DNA from: Anaerolineae bacterium
GTDB lineage: Bacteria; Chloroflexota; Anaerolineae; UBA4142; SHND01
Direction: 5' to 3'
Assembly (NCBI GenBank): GCA_021463195.1
Contig: JAJTXZ010000052.1
Coordinates: 1-34,544, forward strand
Length of the DNA stretch: 34,544 nt
Below, in pieces: positions 26,728-33,279 of the stretch. Below the pieces are notes generated by a model. The model searched no databases, had not been told where the DNA came from, and saw only the letters and a list, made by a program, of their open reading frames with translations. Within the stretch, counting starts at the first letter, position 1. Every line of letters starts with the position of its first letter. Position numbers and translations under genes: made by a program.

Positions 26728-26753
26728 ATTATAACATACCGTCACGATGTCAA
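26728..26753 (-). promoter_or_regulatory. Putative promoter of the small helical gene
   Basis: On the minus strand a perfect TTGACA (26748-26753) and a perfect extended -10, TGT-TATAAT (26728-26733), but only 14 nt apart. TAATTT two bases on would give 16 nt. The -35 box overlaps the end of the upstream gene at 26742. Confidence 0.55.
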
Positions 26754-27044
26754 TGATTGAGAACTCGCAATCACGGGTCCTGCGCTACGCTGTTGTTCGG
26801 CTTTGAGAAATGGCGCGAGATTTTTGGCGAACCACGTCGGTCCGAAAACGGACGCGCCATTCTGCGCGTCCGCGCCCGTTTCCCAAAGCAGCACAACAAT
26901 CGCGTGGTCATCGCCTGCCTTGATGAAATACAAATCGCGGAATCCTTGCAAACTTTGCAGCAGCGGCAGTCCTTCATTTTGGACCGCGTCGCGAAATTCG
27001 TCCACAGGTTTGTTGAGATAGAGATGATTGACGACAGCGAACAT
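26742..27044 (-). CDS. Small ABM-like (dimeric alpha/beta barrel) protein
   Basis: A 100-aa soluble protein. MFAVVNHLYLNKPVDEFRDA, GLPLLQSLQGFRDLYFIKAG and DDHAIVVLLWET alternate strand and helix as in the ferredoxin-like fold of antibiotic-biosynthesis-monooxygenase (ABM) proteins. The family includes monooxygenases and haem-degrading enzymes, but no catalytic residues can be assigned. The start is ATG 27044, with AAGGA 8 nt before it; the frame is open further to 27182, but only through a large inverted repeat. It is the first gene after that repeat, downstream of the FAD oxidoreductase. Confidence 0.7.
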   Translation of the reverse strand: MFAVVNHLYLNKPVDEFRDAVQNEGLPLLQSLQGFRDLYFIKAGDDHAIVVLLWETGADAQNGASVFGPTWFAKNLAPFLKAEQQRSAGPVIASSQSLTS

Positions 27045-27058
27045 TTGATTTGTCCTTG

Positions 27059-27130
27059 GTAGAGGCGAAGCATTGACAGACGCGCTTGGGAAGCGAGTCG
27101 CGGACGCGAATGTCAATGCTTCGCCCCTAC
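27059..27130. repeat. 20-bp inverted repeat (REP/MITE-like) at the oxidoreductase 3' end
   Basis: GTAGAGGCGAAGCATTGACA (27059-27078) pairs with 27111-27130 with one mismatch (a G-U pair in RNA), around a 32-nt GC-rich centre. The right arm holds the TAG stop of the oxidoreductase at 27127-27129. It looks like a mobile intergenic palindrome rather than a terminator; there is no U-tract. Confidence 0.85.
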
Positions 27131-28521
27131 GCGTTATCGCCCCACCCGCCGCTTTTTGCATCGGCGTCAATGAGCCGCGCAATGTCCTGTCCCAAGCGCA
27201 CAGAATAATTTGTGCCCCTGTCTTCGGGATAAATTTGCGTGGTGTTGCCGAGATAGAAATTTTTGATGGGCGTATGCAGCGGCGGAATTTTTTTGGAATA
27301 GCGCAATGGAAAAACGGGCTGCGCGGCGGCTTCTTTGAAGTGCCAAAATTCTTCCACCCAATCGGGCGTGAAATTGGGATTCAGTTTTTTCAGGTGCGGC
27401 ACATACGCATTGAACAATTCTTCGCGCGTCATTTGAAAATACGGACTCGACGCGTCGAGATAGTTCGAGACGTACATGATGCGCTTGTTGTTGTACACTT
27501 CGGGGGGAATGAAATTCGTTTGCTCAATCGTCGCCACAAACGGCATTGAACGGTCGGCAATGTTGAGCCAATACCACGGCGTCATTTGCTGTTTGAGTTT
27601 CAAAATAATCAGCACCGCGCCCATGTATTTCGCCTCGTTCATTTTGGCGACGTAATCGTTCGGCAACTCATGGACAAATTTCAAGGTAGCAAACGATGGC
27701 GCGCTGGAATAGACGCGGTCAAACGGAATGTAGCCGCGTTCGTTCGGTTGGATATTCGCGCGTTGTAATGCCCCGCGCGTATTTTCATCCTCCGCGAGTT
27801 CGATGCCCGCCGCGACATTATTTTCGACGACGACGCGTTTCACTGTCGCGCCTTTCAAGATAATTCCGCCTTTTTGTTCAATCGCTTTTTCGAGCGCGTC
27901 AATCAAAACTTGAAACGAACCTCTTGGGTAACCCAATTCTTCTGTATTCAAACCGCGCCGCGAACCGATGCGTAAAACAATTTTGAACCAGTGCCACACC
28001 ATCGGCACCTCATCCGCGCGCGCGCCGAACTTGCCGCGAAACATCGGTCCCCACACTTTATCCCACACGTTGTCGCCTGTATATTTTTTCCACCAATCAT
28101 GCGCGGTGATGCTTTCGTATTTGTATAGATTTTTTTTGTCGCGCTGCAAATACGTGAGATACCCCGTCGCCGCGCCGAGACGAACTCTATCAAGTAATGG
28201 AATCGTGCCGAGTTTCATTAAATCCGTCGGCGAGACCATGCTCCAAATTTTGCCTTGCTCGAACCAACCCGTTTTGGATGGAATCCACTGCACGCGCTCG
28301 CCGAGTCCGAGTTCTTGCATCAGCGCGATGACGTGCGTGTCTGAAGTGAACCAATGATGGTAGCCGCGTTCAAGCGGCACGCCCGACTCGACTTGGAACG
28401 TACTCGCCAGTCCGCCCAATTCCGTCATGCGTTCAAAGATGACAGTTTTGTATCCGAGTTTTCCCAATTCATACGCGGCAGTCATTCCCGCAAAGCCGCC
28501 GCCGATGATGCCGACAATCAT
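27127..28521 (-). CDS. FAD-dependent oxidoreductase (amine oxidase / protoporphyrinogen oxidase-like)
   Basis: A 464-aa flavoprotein. The N-terminal dinucleotide fold is clear: IGIIGGGFAGMTAAYELGK-type glycine motif, VIFERMTELGGLASTF with the ELGGLAST second FAD motif, and a C-terminal FAD contact region around YLGNTTQIYPEDRGTNYSV. It belongs to the PF01593 (NAD(P)/FAD-binding amine oxidase) superfamily; members include phytoene desaturase, protoporphyrinogen oxidase and sugar-nucleotide enzymes, so the substrate is open. It begins 5 nt after the stop of the nucleotidyltransferase gene without a good ribosome site, suggesting coupling. A diverged copy of its first 18 codons lies 860 nt upstream at 29307-29381. 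Confidence 0.85.
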   Translation of the reverse strand: MIVGIIGGGFAGMTAAYELGKLGYKTVIFERMTELGGLASTFQVESGVPLERGYHHWFTSDTHVIALMQELGLGERVQWIPSKTGWFEQGKIWSMVSPTDLMKLGTIPLLDRVRLGAATGYLTYLQRDKKNLYKYESITAHDWWKKYTGDNVWDKVWGPMFRGKFGARADEVPMVWHWFKIVLRIGSRRGLNTEELGYPRGSFQVLIDALEKAIEQKGGIILKGATVKRVVVENNVAAGIELAEDENTRGALQRANIQPNERGYIPFDRVYSSAPSFATLKFVHELPNDYVAKMNEAKYMGAVLIILKLKQQMTPWYWLNIADRSMPFVATIEQTNFIPPEVYNNKRIMYVSNYLDASSPYFQMTREELFNAYVPHLKKLNPNFTPDWVEEFWHFKEAAAQPVFPLRYSKKIPPLHTPIKNFYLGNTTQIYPEDRGTNYSVRLGQDIARLIDADAKSGGWGDNA

Positions 28522-28526
28522 TCGCG

Positions 28527-29078
28527 CTACTGTACCTTTTTCACTTTCTCAAACTCTTTTTCCAAACCCAATCGCGTTACCCACTGATTGAGATAGTCTT
28601 GGTCAAGCGTGTCTTGCTGAATCTCCCATACTCCGCGCGCATCGTTCAAATGTTTGTCAGTCTGCGCTTCCTGATACCAGAGCAATTTAGAGATAATCGT
28701 ATCTTCGGGCGTCGGCATGAATACACGCTCACCAAAAACATTTTGCTCACGGCGCCGTCGGAATCGTTCTTGGTCGAACGGGTTGCGTTTGACAATCCAA
28801 AAATCAATTTTCACGCCAGAGTTTGGGTCAATGATGTTGAACATTGATTGACTCGCGACGGCTTGGCGAATCATATCCGCATCAGCATAAAAATCGCGCG
28901 GAAACGCATCCGCAAATCGTTCAGCATCGGACGAGCGAATCTCTATAACAAAATCAATGTCGTGCGTCGTTCGCGGGATTCCAAAAAAATTCACGGCGAA
29001 CGACCCCGTGACCATGTACGGTATATCAACTTGATCGAGGATTTTGATCGTGCGCTGAAATAATTCTTGCTGATCCAT
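28527..29078 (-). CDS. Nucleotidyltransferase-fold protein (AbiEii/MNT-like)
   Basis: A 183-aa protein of the DNA polymerase beta-like nucleotidyltransferase fold: GS at residues 25-26 (MVTGSFAVNFFGIPRTTHDI), D40 and D42 in HDIDFVIE, and a third acid, D92, in VKIDFWIVK, so the metal-binding triad is present. The second half is helical (TIISKLLWYQEAQTDKHLND). Related proteins act in toxin-antitoxin pairs and abortive infection. It overlaps the small gene upstream by 53 nt and ends 5 nt before the FAD oxidoreductase. Together with the small gene it forms a two-gene module that appears inserted here. The ATG at 29078 is the only good start. Confidence 0.75.
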   Translation of the reverse strand: MDQQELFQRTIKILDQVDIPYMVTGSFAVNFFGIPRTTHDIDFVIEIRSSDAERFADAFPRDFYADADMIRQAVASQSMFNIIDPNSGVKIDFWIVKRNPFDQERFRRRREQNVFGERVFMPTPEDTIISKLLWYQEAQTDKHLNDARGVWEIQQDTLDQDYLNQWVTRLGLEKEFEKVKKVQ

Positions 29079-29304
29079 TCGCGATCATAATCCGCCGCGC
29101 AAGTTCTTGATTCACTTGCGCGGCAGAGTAATTTGGAAACTGCGCGCGAATCCCATCACGCGTCAATTGACACGCTGTGCGCCACATTTCAAACGCAAGC
29201 ATCAAACGTTGTTCGCCTGACAACCGCTTTAGGATTTCGACGCGCTTTTGAAAACTCCGGGCGTCTGCGTAATCTTGTCCTGCGATTTCAAGTGCATCCA
29301 TCAT
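29026..29304 (-). CDS. Small partner of the nucleotidyltransferase
   Basis: A 92-aa helical protein. FQKRVEILKRLSGEQRLMLA, FEMWRTACQLTRDGIRAQFP and YSAAQVNQELARRI resemble the small proteins (pattern 'K..iLr.ls.eqRl..AfE...l.R.GIr...P..s..ev..el..R') often encoded next to nucleotidyltransferase genes in cyanobacteria and Chloroflexota. Its last 53 nt overlap the nucleotidyltransferase gene. Starts at ATG 29304 or 29301 are both possible; neither has a good ribosome site, but a 24-codon ORF ends 2 nt before, so coupling is plausible. Its role as antitoxin or regulator is inference. Confidence 0.65.
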   Translation of the reverse strand: MMDALEIAGQDYADARSFQKRVEILKRLSGEQRLMLAFEMWRTACQLTRDGIRAQFPNYSAAQVNQELARRIMIANGSARIISAHDQNPRSS

Positions 29305-29306
29305 TT

Positions 29307-29381
29307 TCAAGTCTTGAAGCCAACTCGCTCATACGCGGCAGTCATTCCCGCAAACCCGCCGCCGATGATGCCAATGTTCAT
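29307..29381 (-). pseudogene. Truncated 5' copy of the FAD oxidoreductase gene
   Basis: A 24-codon reading frame, starting ATG at 29381 and ending TGA at 29307-29309, encodes an MNIGIIGGGFAG start like the oxidoreductase, continuing MTAAYE and then RVGFKT. A stretch of 44 nt (29329-29372) matches the oxidoreductase gene start (28469-28512) with a single mismatch. The match breaks off at the dinucleotide-fold helix, so it cannot be functional as an enzyme. It may be a scar of insertion or duplication. Confidence 0.8.
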
Positions 29382-29403
29382 TGCAAAAAAAGTAGGCAGG
29401 AAA

Positions 29404-29449
29404 ACAGGTAGACAAGTAACGTTGCTTGTCTACCTGTCTACCTTTTTAT
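29404..29449. terminator. 34-bp palindrome, terminator-like
   Basis: ACAGGTAGACAAGTAAC (29404-29420) and 29421-29437 are reverse complements with one mismatch. The plus strand continues CTACCTTTTT; on the minus strand T-rich sequence follows (TTTTCC, then a T7 run). It lies just past the carbonic anhydrase stop (minus strand) and probably ends that operon. The surrounding sequence repeats the words GTAGACAG and GTAGGCAG. Confidence 0.65.
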
Positions 29450-29453
29450 CCGT

Positions 29454-29978
29454 CTACTTGTAAATCCCTCTCCAATAATTTTTCGCGCGTTCGATGTACG
29501 TTTGCGCGCCATCGGTGATGCGTTTGATTTCTTGCTCCGTCACCTCGCGCACCACTTTGCCCGGCACGCCCATCACAAGCGAACGCGGCGGAATTTCTTT
29601 GCCTTCGGGAACGAGCGCGCCTGCGGCGATAATCGAGTATTCGCCAATCTTGGCGCCGTTCAAAATAATCGCGCCGATGCCAAGCATCACATTGTCCGCA
29701 ATCGTCGCGCCGTGAACCACTGCGCGGTGTCCAATGACAACGCGTTTGCCAATCGTCGTCGGCAGATTCGCGTCGCAATGAATCACGACGCCGTCCTGAA
29801 CATTCGTCCCCTCGCCTATCACAATTTTGTCCGCGTCGCCGCGAATCACCGCGCCGTACCAAACGGACGCATGTTGATAAATCGTCACATCGCCCACAAT
29901 CGTCGCGGTTTCGGCAACGAATACGGTGGGATGAATGCGCGTGGGAGAAGGAGTGGAAGTTTTGTCGCGTGTGTGCAT
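29454..29978 (-). CDS. Gamma-carbonic anhydrase family protein
   Basis: A 174-aa left-handed beta-helix protein with hexapeptide repeats (ATIVGDVTIYQHASVWYGAV, then IGEGTNVQDGVVIHCD, IGKRVVIGHRAVVHGATI). His in IHCD, IGHRA and VVHGA match the three zinc/metal ligands of the gamma class. Family members (YrdA/PaaY/CaiE) hydrate CO2 or act as related hydrolases; activity is not certain from sequence. A link to formate/CO2 metabolism would fit. I place the start at ATG 29978, since the frame further upstream (to 30038) runs into an intergenic repeat. No ribosome site is seen. It is the last gene of the operon that begins with the response regulator. Confidence 0.85.
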   Translation of the reverse strand: MHTRDKTSTPSPTRIHPTVFVAETATIVGDVTIYQHASVWYGAVIRGDADKIVIGEGTNVQDGVVIHCDANLPTTIGKRVVIGHRAVVHGATIADNVMLGIGAIILNGAKIGEYSIIAAGALVPEGKEIPPRSLVMGVPGKVVREVTEQEIKRITDGAQTYIERAKNYWRGIYK

Positions 29979-29984
29979 GGGCGG

Positions 29985-30049
29985 AAAGAGACTGGAGACT
30001 GGAGACTGAGTCTCTAATCTCCAATCTCTAGTCTCCAATCTCCAATCTC
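29985..30049. repeat. Heptad GAGACTG/GAGATTG repeat between lpdA and the carbonic anhydrase gene
   Basis: On the plus strand a purine arm of GAGACTG units is followed by a pyrimidine arm of TCTCCAA-like units. It starts next to the carbonic anhydrase start codon and ends within the lpdA stop codon (TGA at 30048-30050). It belongs to the same family as 23116-23178. Confidence 0.8.
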
Positions 30050-31439
30050 AAATATGCAGCGCCATCCCCATCGTCGCCAGCGCGGCTTCTTTGACGACTT
30101 CGGTGAGCGTGGGATGCGCGTGAATCGAGTGCGCGATTTCGAGCGGCGTCATTTCATTTTGAATCGCGAGCGAAAATTCGCCAGAGAGGTCGGTGACTTC
30201 GGGACCGAGCATGTGAACGCCGAGAATCTCGCCAAATTTTTTATCGGCGTAAATACGCACGAATCCTTCGTAATCGTCCATGCCGAGCGCTTTGCCGTTC
30301 GCGATGAATGGAAATTCGCCGACGGAATAATCGGCGCCCGCCTCTTTTAATTGCGCTTCGGTTTTGCCGAACGACGCGACTTGGGGATGCGAGTACGTGC
30401 AGCGCGGCACCGCGTCGTAATTGATGGCGCGCACCTCTTTACCCGCCGCGTGTTCCACCGCGAGTTCGCCTTGCGCGAACGCAACGTGCGCGAGCGCGAG
30501 TTTCATCGTCACGTCGCCAATCGCGTAAATGTTTGGTACGTTCGTTTGCATGAAATCGTTGGTGTCAATCGCGCCGCGCGTCGTTTTCACGCCGAGCGCT
30601 TCGAGTCCGATATTTTCGCTGTTGGGCGAAACGCCAATCGCGACGAGAACTTTTTCGGCGGGGATTTGTTCGACGCCTTGCGCGGTTTTTACGTGCAAAA
30701 CAATTTTGCCGTCCGCTTTTTCGGCGCGCTCTACCAGCGCGTTCGTTTTGAATTTGATGCCCTGCTTTTGAAAACTCTTTTCAATCGTGACGCTGATTTT
30801 TTCATCCTCTTTGGGGAGAATGTGCGGCAGCGCTTCGAGAATCGTCACGTCCGCGCCATACGCGCGATAAATCGTCGCGAACTCGCAGCCAATCGCGCTC
30901 GCGCCGACAATGACGATGGGATTCGGCACCGTTTTCAAATCCAGCGCTTCACGCGAGGTAATCACGTTCACGCCGTCGAGTTCGAGTCCGGGAATCGTCC
31001 GCGCGCGCGCGCCGGTCGCGATGATGATATTTTTCCCTGAAAGTTTCTGTCCGCCGCCCTTGAGTTCGACTTGCTTGTTCGCGTTGATTGTGGCGGTGTC
31101 CATGAACACATCAATTTTGTTTTTCTTCATCAAGAAACCAACGCCCTTGACAAGACGCTGCGACACTTGGCGGCTGCGCGTGTGCGCGACGCCATAATCG
31201 AGCGTGTAAGAACCGTTGAAATTGATGCCCCACGTTTTCGCGTCGGCGAGATGGCGCGCGACTTGGGCGTTTGCCAAAAGCGACTTGCTCGGGACGCAGC
31301 CCCAGTTCAAACAAACGCCGCCGAGCGCTTCGCGCTCGACCAGCGCGGTCTTCATTCCAAGTTGCGCGGCGCGAATTGCGGCGACATAGCCGCCCGGTCC
31401 GCCGCCGATAATTACGATGTCGTATTGTGTGTCTGCCAT
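30048..31439 (-). CDS. lpdA: Dihydrolipoyl dehydrogenase (E3)
   Basis: A 463-aa class I disulfide oxidoreductase. It has the FAD motif VIIGGGPGGYVAAIRAAQLG, the redox pair C43/C48 in GGVCLNWGCVPSKSL, a NAD fold (VIVGASAIGCEFATIYRAYG), the second FAD motif VPNIYAIGDVTMKLALAHVA, and the C-terminal catalytic HAHPTLTE. It reoxidises lipoamide with NAD+, serving the 2-oxoacid dehydrogenases encoded here. AAGGA lies 8 nt before the ATG. It is 23 nt after the MNT-HEPN gene and likely in one transcript with it and the response regulator, although the rest of the complex (pdhABC) is in another operon. Confidence 0.95.
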   Translation of the reverse strand: MADTQYDIVIIGGGPGGYVAAIRAAQLGMKTALVEREALGGVCLNWGCVPSKSLLANAQVARHLADAKTWGINFNGSYTLDYGVAHTRSRQVSQRLVKGVGFLMKKNKIDVFMDTATINANKQVELKGGGQKLSGKNIIIATGARARTIPGLELDGVNVITSREALDLKTVPNPIVIVGASAIGCEFATIYRAYGADVTILEALPHILPKEDEKISVTIEKSFQKQGIKFKTNALVERAEKADGKIVLHVKTAQGVEQIPAEKVLVAIGVSPNSENIGLEALGVKTTRGAIDTNDFMQTNVPNIYAIGDVTMKLALAHVAFAQGELAVEHAAGKEVRAINYDAVPRCTYSHPQVASFGKTEAQLKEAGADYSVGEFPFIANGKALGMDDYEGFVRIYADKKFGEILGVHMLGPEVTDLSGEFSLAIQNEMTPLEIAHSIHAHPTLTEVVKEAALATMGMALHI

Positions 31440-31462
31440 TTTTATTTTCCTTAGCTCTGGAA

Positions 31463-32281
31463 TTAGTTGGCAATCGCGCCAACCTCTTTCAAATAACTAC
31501 GCATTCTTGCTACAAAGCGTTCGCAATCAGAAACAATTGCCTGTGCTTCATCATCAGAATAATCTTTGAGTTCATAGTCAGATTTTTCGCGTTCAGCACG
31601 CGCCCGTGTAAAAATATCTTTGTATTTTTCTTCAAGCCGTTTTGTACGTATGAAATAATAATTGAATGCAGATTCCACGCCTGAATGTTTCGCGCGCACC
31701 AAATCCATTGTCAAAAGAACCGCAGTCGTTAAGGTGAATACCGCATAATACGCACGGGATACCGCACCAGGGTACATTTTCGATTCCAGCAATTTGCGTG
31801 CTTCGGCAAGATAATCTTCCGCGCGTTCAAGCCGAAGTTGAATTTGGGCGCGATCTTCTTTTTTCATCTTATAACCTCGCCTGGCAGTGCGATGAACTAA
31901 TGCTTTCTCACGTCCAAGACGTCTCGGCGTTGGCGGGTAAAAATCAATTCCTTCGCTCATCACACTACGCAAAAAGGGTTCGTGGGCGCGCTTTTCAATT
32001 TGACTTTTCGGAATGACAAAAGGAGTAATTACCAGATTATTTTCATCCGCAACTTGATAGAGTAGTTTGTCCACTTGCTTTTCTAAGCGTTTGCCGCCAT
32101 TACGGGTGATTACCATCAGGTCAAAATCAGATTCACGCGATGCATCGCCCCTCGCGCGTGAACCAAATAGGATGAATTGTTCCACTTGCTGGGGATAATA
32201 GGCGCGTAATCTCTCCGCCATCGTTTTGAGGACGCGGCGGTCTTTTACCGAGAGTTTTATCGCTCGTTCGTCAAACATCAT
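31463..32281 (-). CDS. Fused MNT nucleotidyltransferase-HEPN protein
   Basis: A 272-aa protein that joins in frame two domains usually encoded by adjacent genes. Residues about 1-118 are a minimal nucleotidyltransferase: GSRARGDASRESDFDL carries G40-S41, D52 and D54; a third acid is not obvious. Residues about 139-272 are a HEPN domain of the UPF0332 kind (SRAYYAVF, AKHSGVESAFNYYF, KSDYELKDYSDDEA, SDCERFVARMRSYL). The RNase motif Rx4-6H has R176 but Thr (T183) where His is common, so nuclease activity is doubtful. A ribosome-like GAGG lies 7 nt before an internal ATG (31867), so the HEPN part could also be made alone (134 aa). It starts 4 nt after the response regulator stop. Confidence 0.8.
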   Translation of the reverse strand: MMFDERAIKLSVKDRRVLKTMAERLRAYYPQQVEQFILFGSRARGDASRESDFDLMVITRNGGKRLEKQVDKLLYQVADENNLVITPFVIPKSQIEKRAHEPFLRSVMSEGIDFYPPTPRRLGREKALVHRTARRGYKMKKEDRAQIQLRLERAEDYLAEARKLLESKMYPGAVSRAYYAVFTLTTAVLLTMDLVRAKHSGVESAFNYYFIRTKRLEEKYKDIFTRARAEREKSDYELKDYSDDEAQAIVSDCERFVARMRSYLKEVGAIAN

Positions 32282-32285
32282 TGCG

Positions 32286-32981
32286 TCACTCTGGCTTTTT
32301 AAACAAATACCCTACCCCATGCTCTGTCAAAATATATTTTGGGTGCGCGGGGTCTTGCTCTATTTTGTTTCGCAAATAATTTACGTACACGCGCAAATAT
32401 TCTGTTTCGCCGCCATATTCGGGACCCCACACTTTGCGTAACAAATCTTGATGCAGCATTACGCGCCCCGCGTTTTGTACCAACTGCGAGAGCAATTTCC
32501 ACTCCGTCGGACCGAGTTTTATTTCTTTGGCATTGATAATGACGCGGCGTTTTTGAAAATCCATCGTGAAATCGCCTGCGACGAATGGCTTTTGCGTCAT
32601 CACGTCATCACCCGGCGCGCCGCGCCGCAGCACCGCTTCCACGCGCGCGAGCAATTCGTGAACGCTGAACGGTTTGCGAATGTAATCGTCCGCGCCATAT
32701 TTCAAACCTTTCACCACGTCAACCTCTTGATCTTTGGCGGTGAGCAAAATGACGGGGACGACAGAATGCTCGCGGATTTTTTGCAGCGTCTCAAAGCCGT
32801 CCATCTGCGGCATCATCACATCGAGAATCACCAAATCGGCGCCTTCTTTATCGAGCATTTGCAGCGCGCTCGCGCCGTCCATCGCGGAAATAACTTTATA
32901 GTGCGCGGCTTCGAGATTGGAGCGCAACAATTTAAGCAGATGCGGTTCATCATCAACAATTAAAATTTTGGCGGGGCGCAT
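32286..32981 (-). CDS. OmpR/PhoB-family response regulator
   Basis: A 231-aa two-domain regulator. The receiver has IVDDEPHLL (acid pocket), the phospho-acceptor Asp in LVILDVMMPQMDG, the Thr/Lys switch in ILLTAK and DDYIRKPFSVHELL. A winged-helix DNA-binding domain follows (IKLGPTEWKLLSQLVQNAGR, then LRKVWGPEYGGETEYLRVYV, NYLRNKIEQDP). ATG 32981 has AGGA 9 nt before it; the frame is open to 33086. No histidine kinase lies in the window, so it is an orphan here. It heads the operon containing the MNT-HEPN gene and lpdA, with a promoter at 33075-33102. Confidence 0.9.
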   Translation of the reverse strand: MRPAKILIVDDEPHLLKLLRSNLEAAHYKVISAMDGASALQMLDKEGADLVILDVMMPQMDGFETLQKIREHSVVPVILLTAKDQEVDVVKGLKYGADDYIRKPFSVHELLARVEAVLRRGAPGDDVMTQKPFVAGDFTMDFQKRRVIINAKEIKLGPTEWKLLSQLVQNAGRVMLHQDLLRKVWGPEYGGETEYLRVYVNYLRNKIEQDPAHPKYILTEHGVGYLFKKPE

Positions 32982-33074
32982 AATTTTTATCCTATCGTTA
33001 GCGCCAAGCATTTCCATTTTTGACCGCGCGACGGACGCGCGGGTGGAATGAAATGCGTTGACACAACTAGCGCG

Positions 33075-33102
33075 ATTATAACGCAATAAAAAATCGCGTC
33101 AA
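33075..33102 (-). promoter_or_regulatory. Promoter of the response regulator operon
   Basis: On the minus strand TTGACG (33097-33102), 16 nt, TATAAT (33075-33080), a good sigma-70-type match. The transcript would start at about 33068, giving a leader of about 85 nt before ATG 32981. Confidence 0.75.
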
Positions 33103-33112
33103 AGCAAATTGC

Positions 33113-33158
33113 GCGGCAACGCGCGCAGACGCCAAGCTATTATCCTACGCGTTGCCGC
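33113..33158. repeat. 11-bp inverted repeat between divergent promoters
   Basis: GCGGCAACGCG (33113-33123) and CGCGTTGCCGC (33148-33158) are perfect complements around a 24-nt, more AT-rich centre. It stands exactly between the promoters for the regulator operon and nuoB, so it could be an operator or a cruciform that couples them. Confidence 0.75.
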
Positions 33159-33188
33159 ACGCGGTATAAAAATTTTATTCAACTTGTT

Positions 33189-33218
33189 TTGATACCATGC
33201 CATAACCTGTGGTATAAT
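33189..33218 (+). promoter_or_regulatory. Promoter of nuoB
   Basis: TTGATA (33189-33194), 18 nt, TATAAT (33213-33218), with TGG directly before the -10 as an extended element. The leader to ATG 33280 is about 55 nt. Confidence 0.8.
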
Positions 33219-33226
33219 TCACAAAC

Positions 33227-33242
33227 TGATTACGCCTAATCA
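33227..33242 (+). promoter_or_regulatory. TGATTA/TAATCA inverted repeat at the nuoB transcription start
   Basis: TGATTA (33227-33232), 4 nt, TAATCA (33237-33242), a perfect 6-bp dyad covering about +1 to +17. Its position fits a repressor operator, but no regulator is known for it. Confidence 0.45.
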
Positions 33243-33279
33243 TGACACAAGCACGTACCCCGCGCGGAGGAACAACTCG

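Noticed and set aside
29404-29437. 34-bp palindrome as a recombination site of the nucleotidyltransferase module
   Set aside because: It lies outside the 44-bp duplication, has a T-rich flank on both strands and sits at an operon end, so a terminator is the simpler reading; no recombinase is encoded.
23116-30049. Heptad repeats as CRISPR arrays
   Set aside because: Units are 7 nt with no spacers and each locus has a complementary arm; no cas genes are present.
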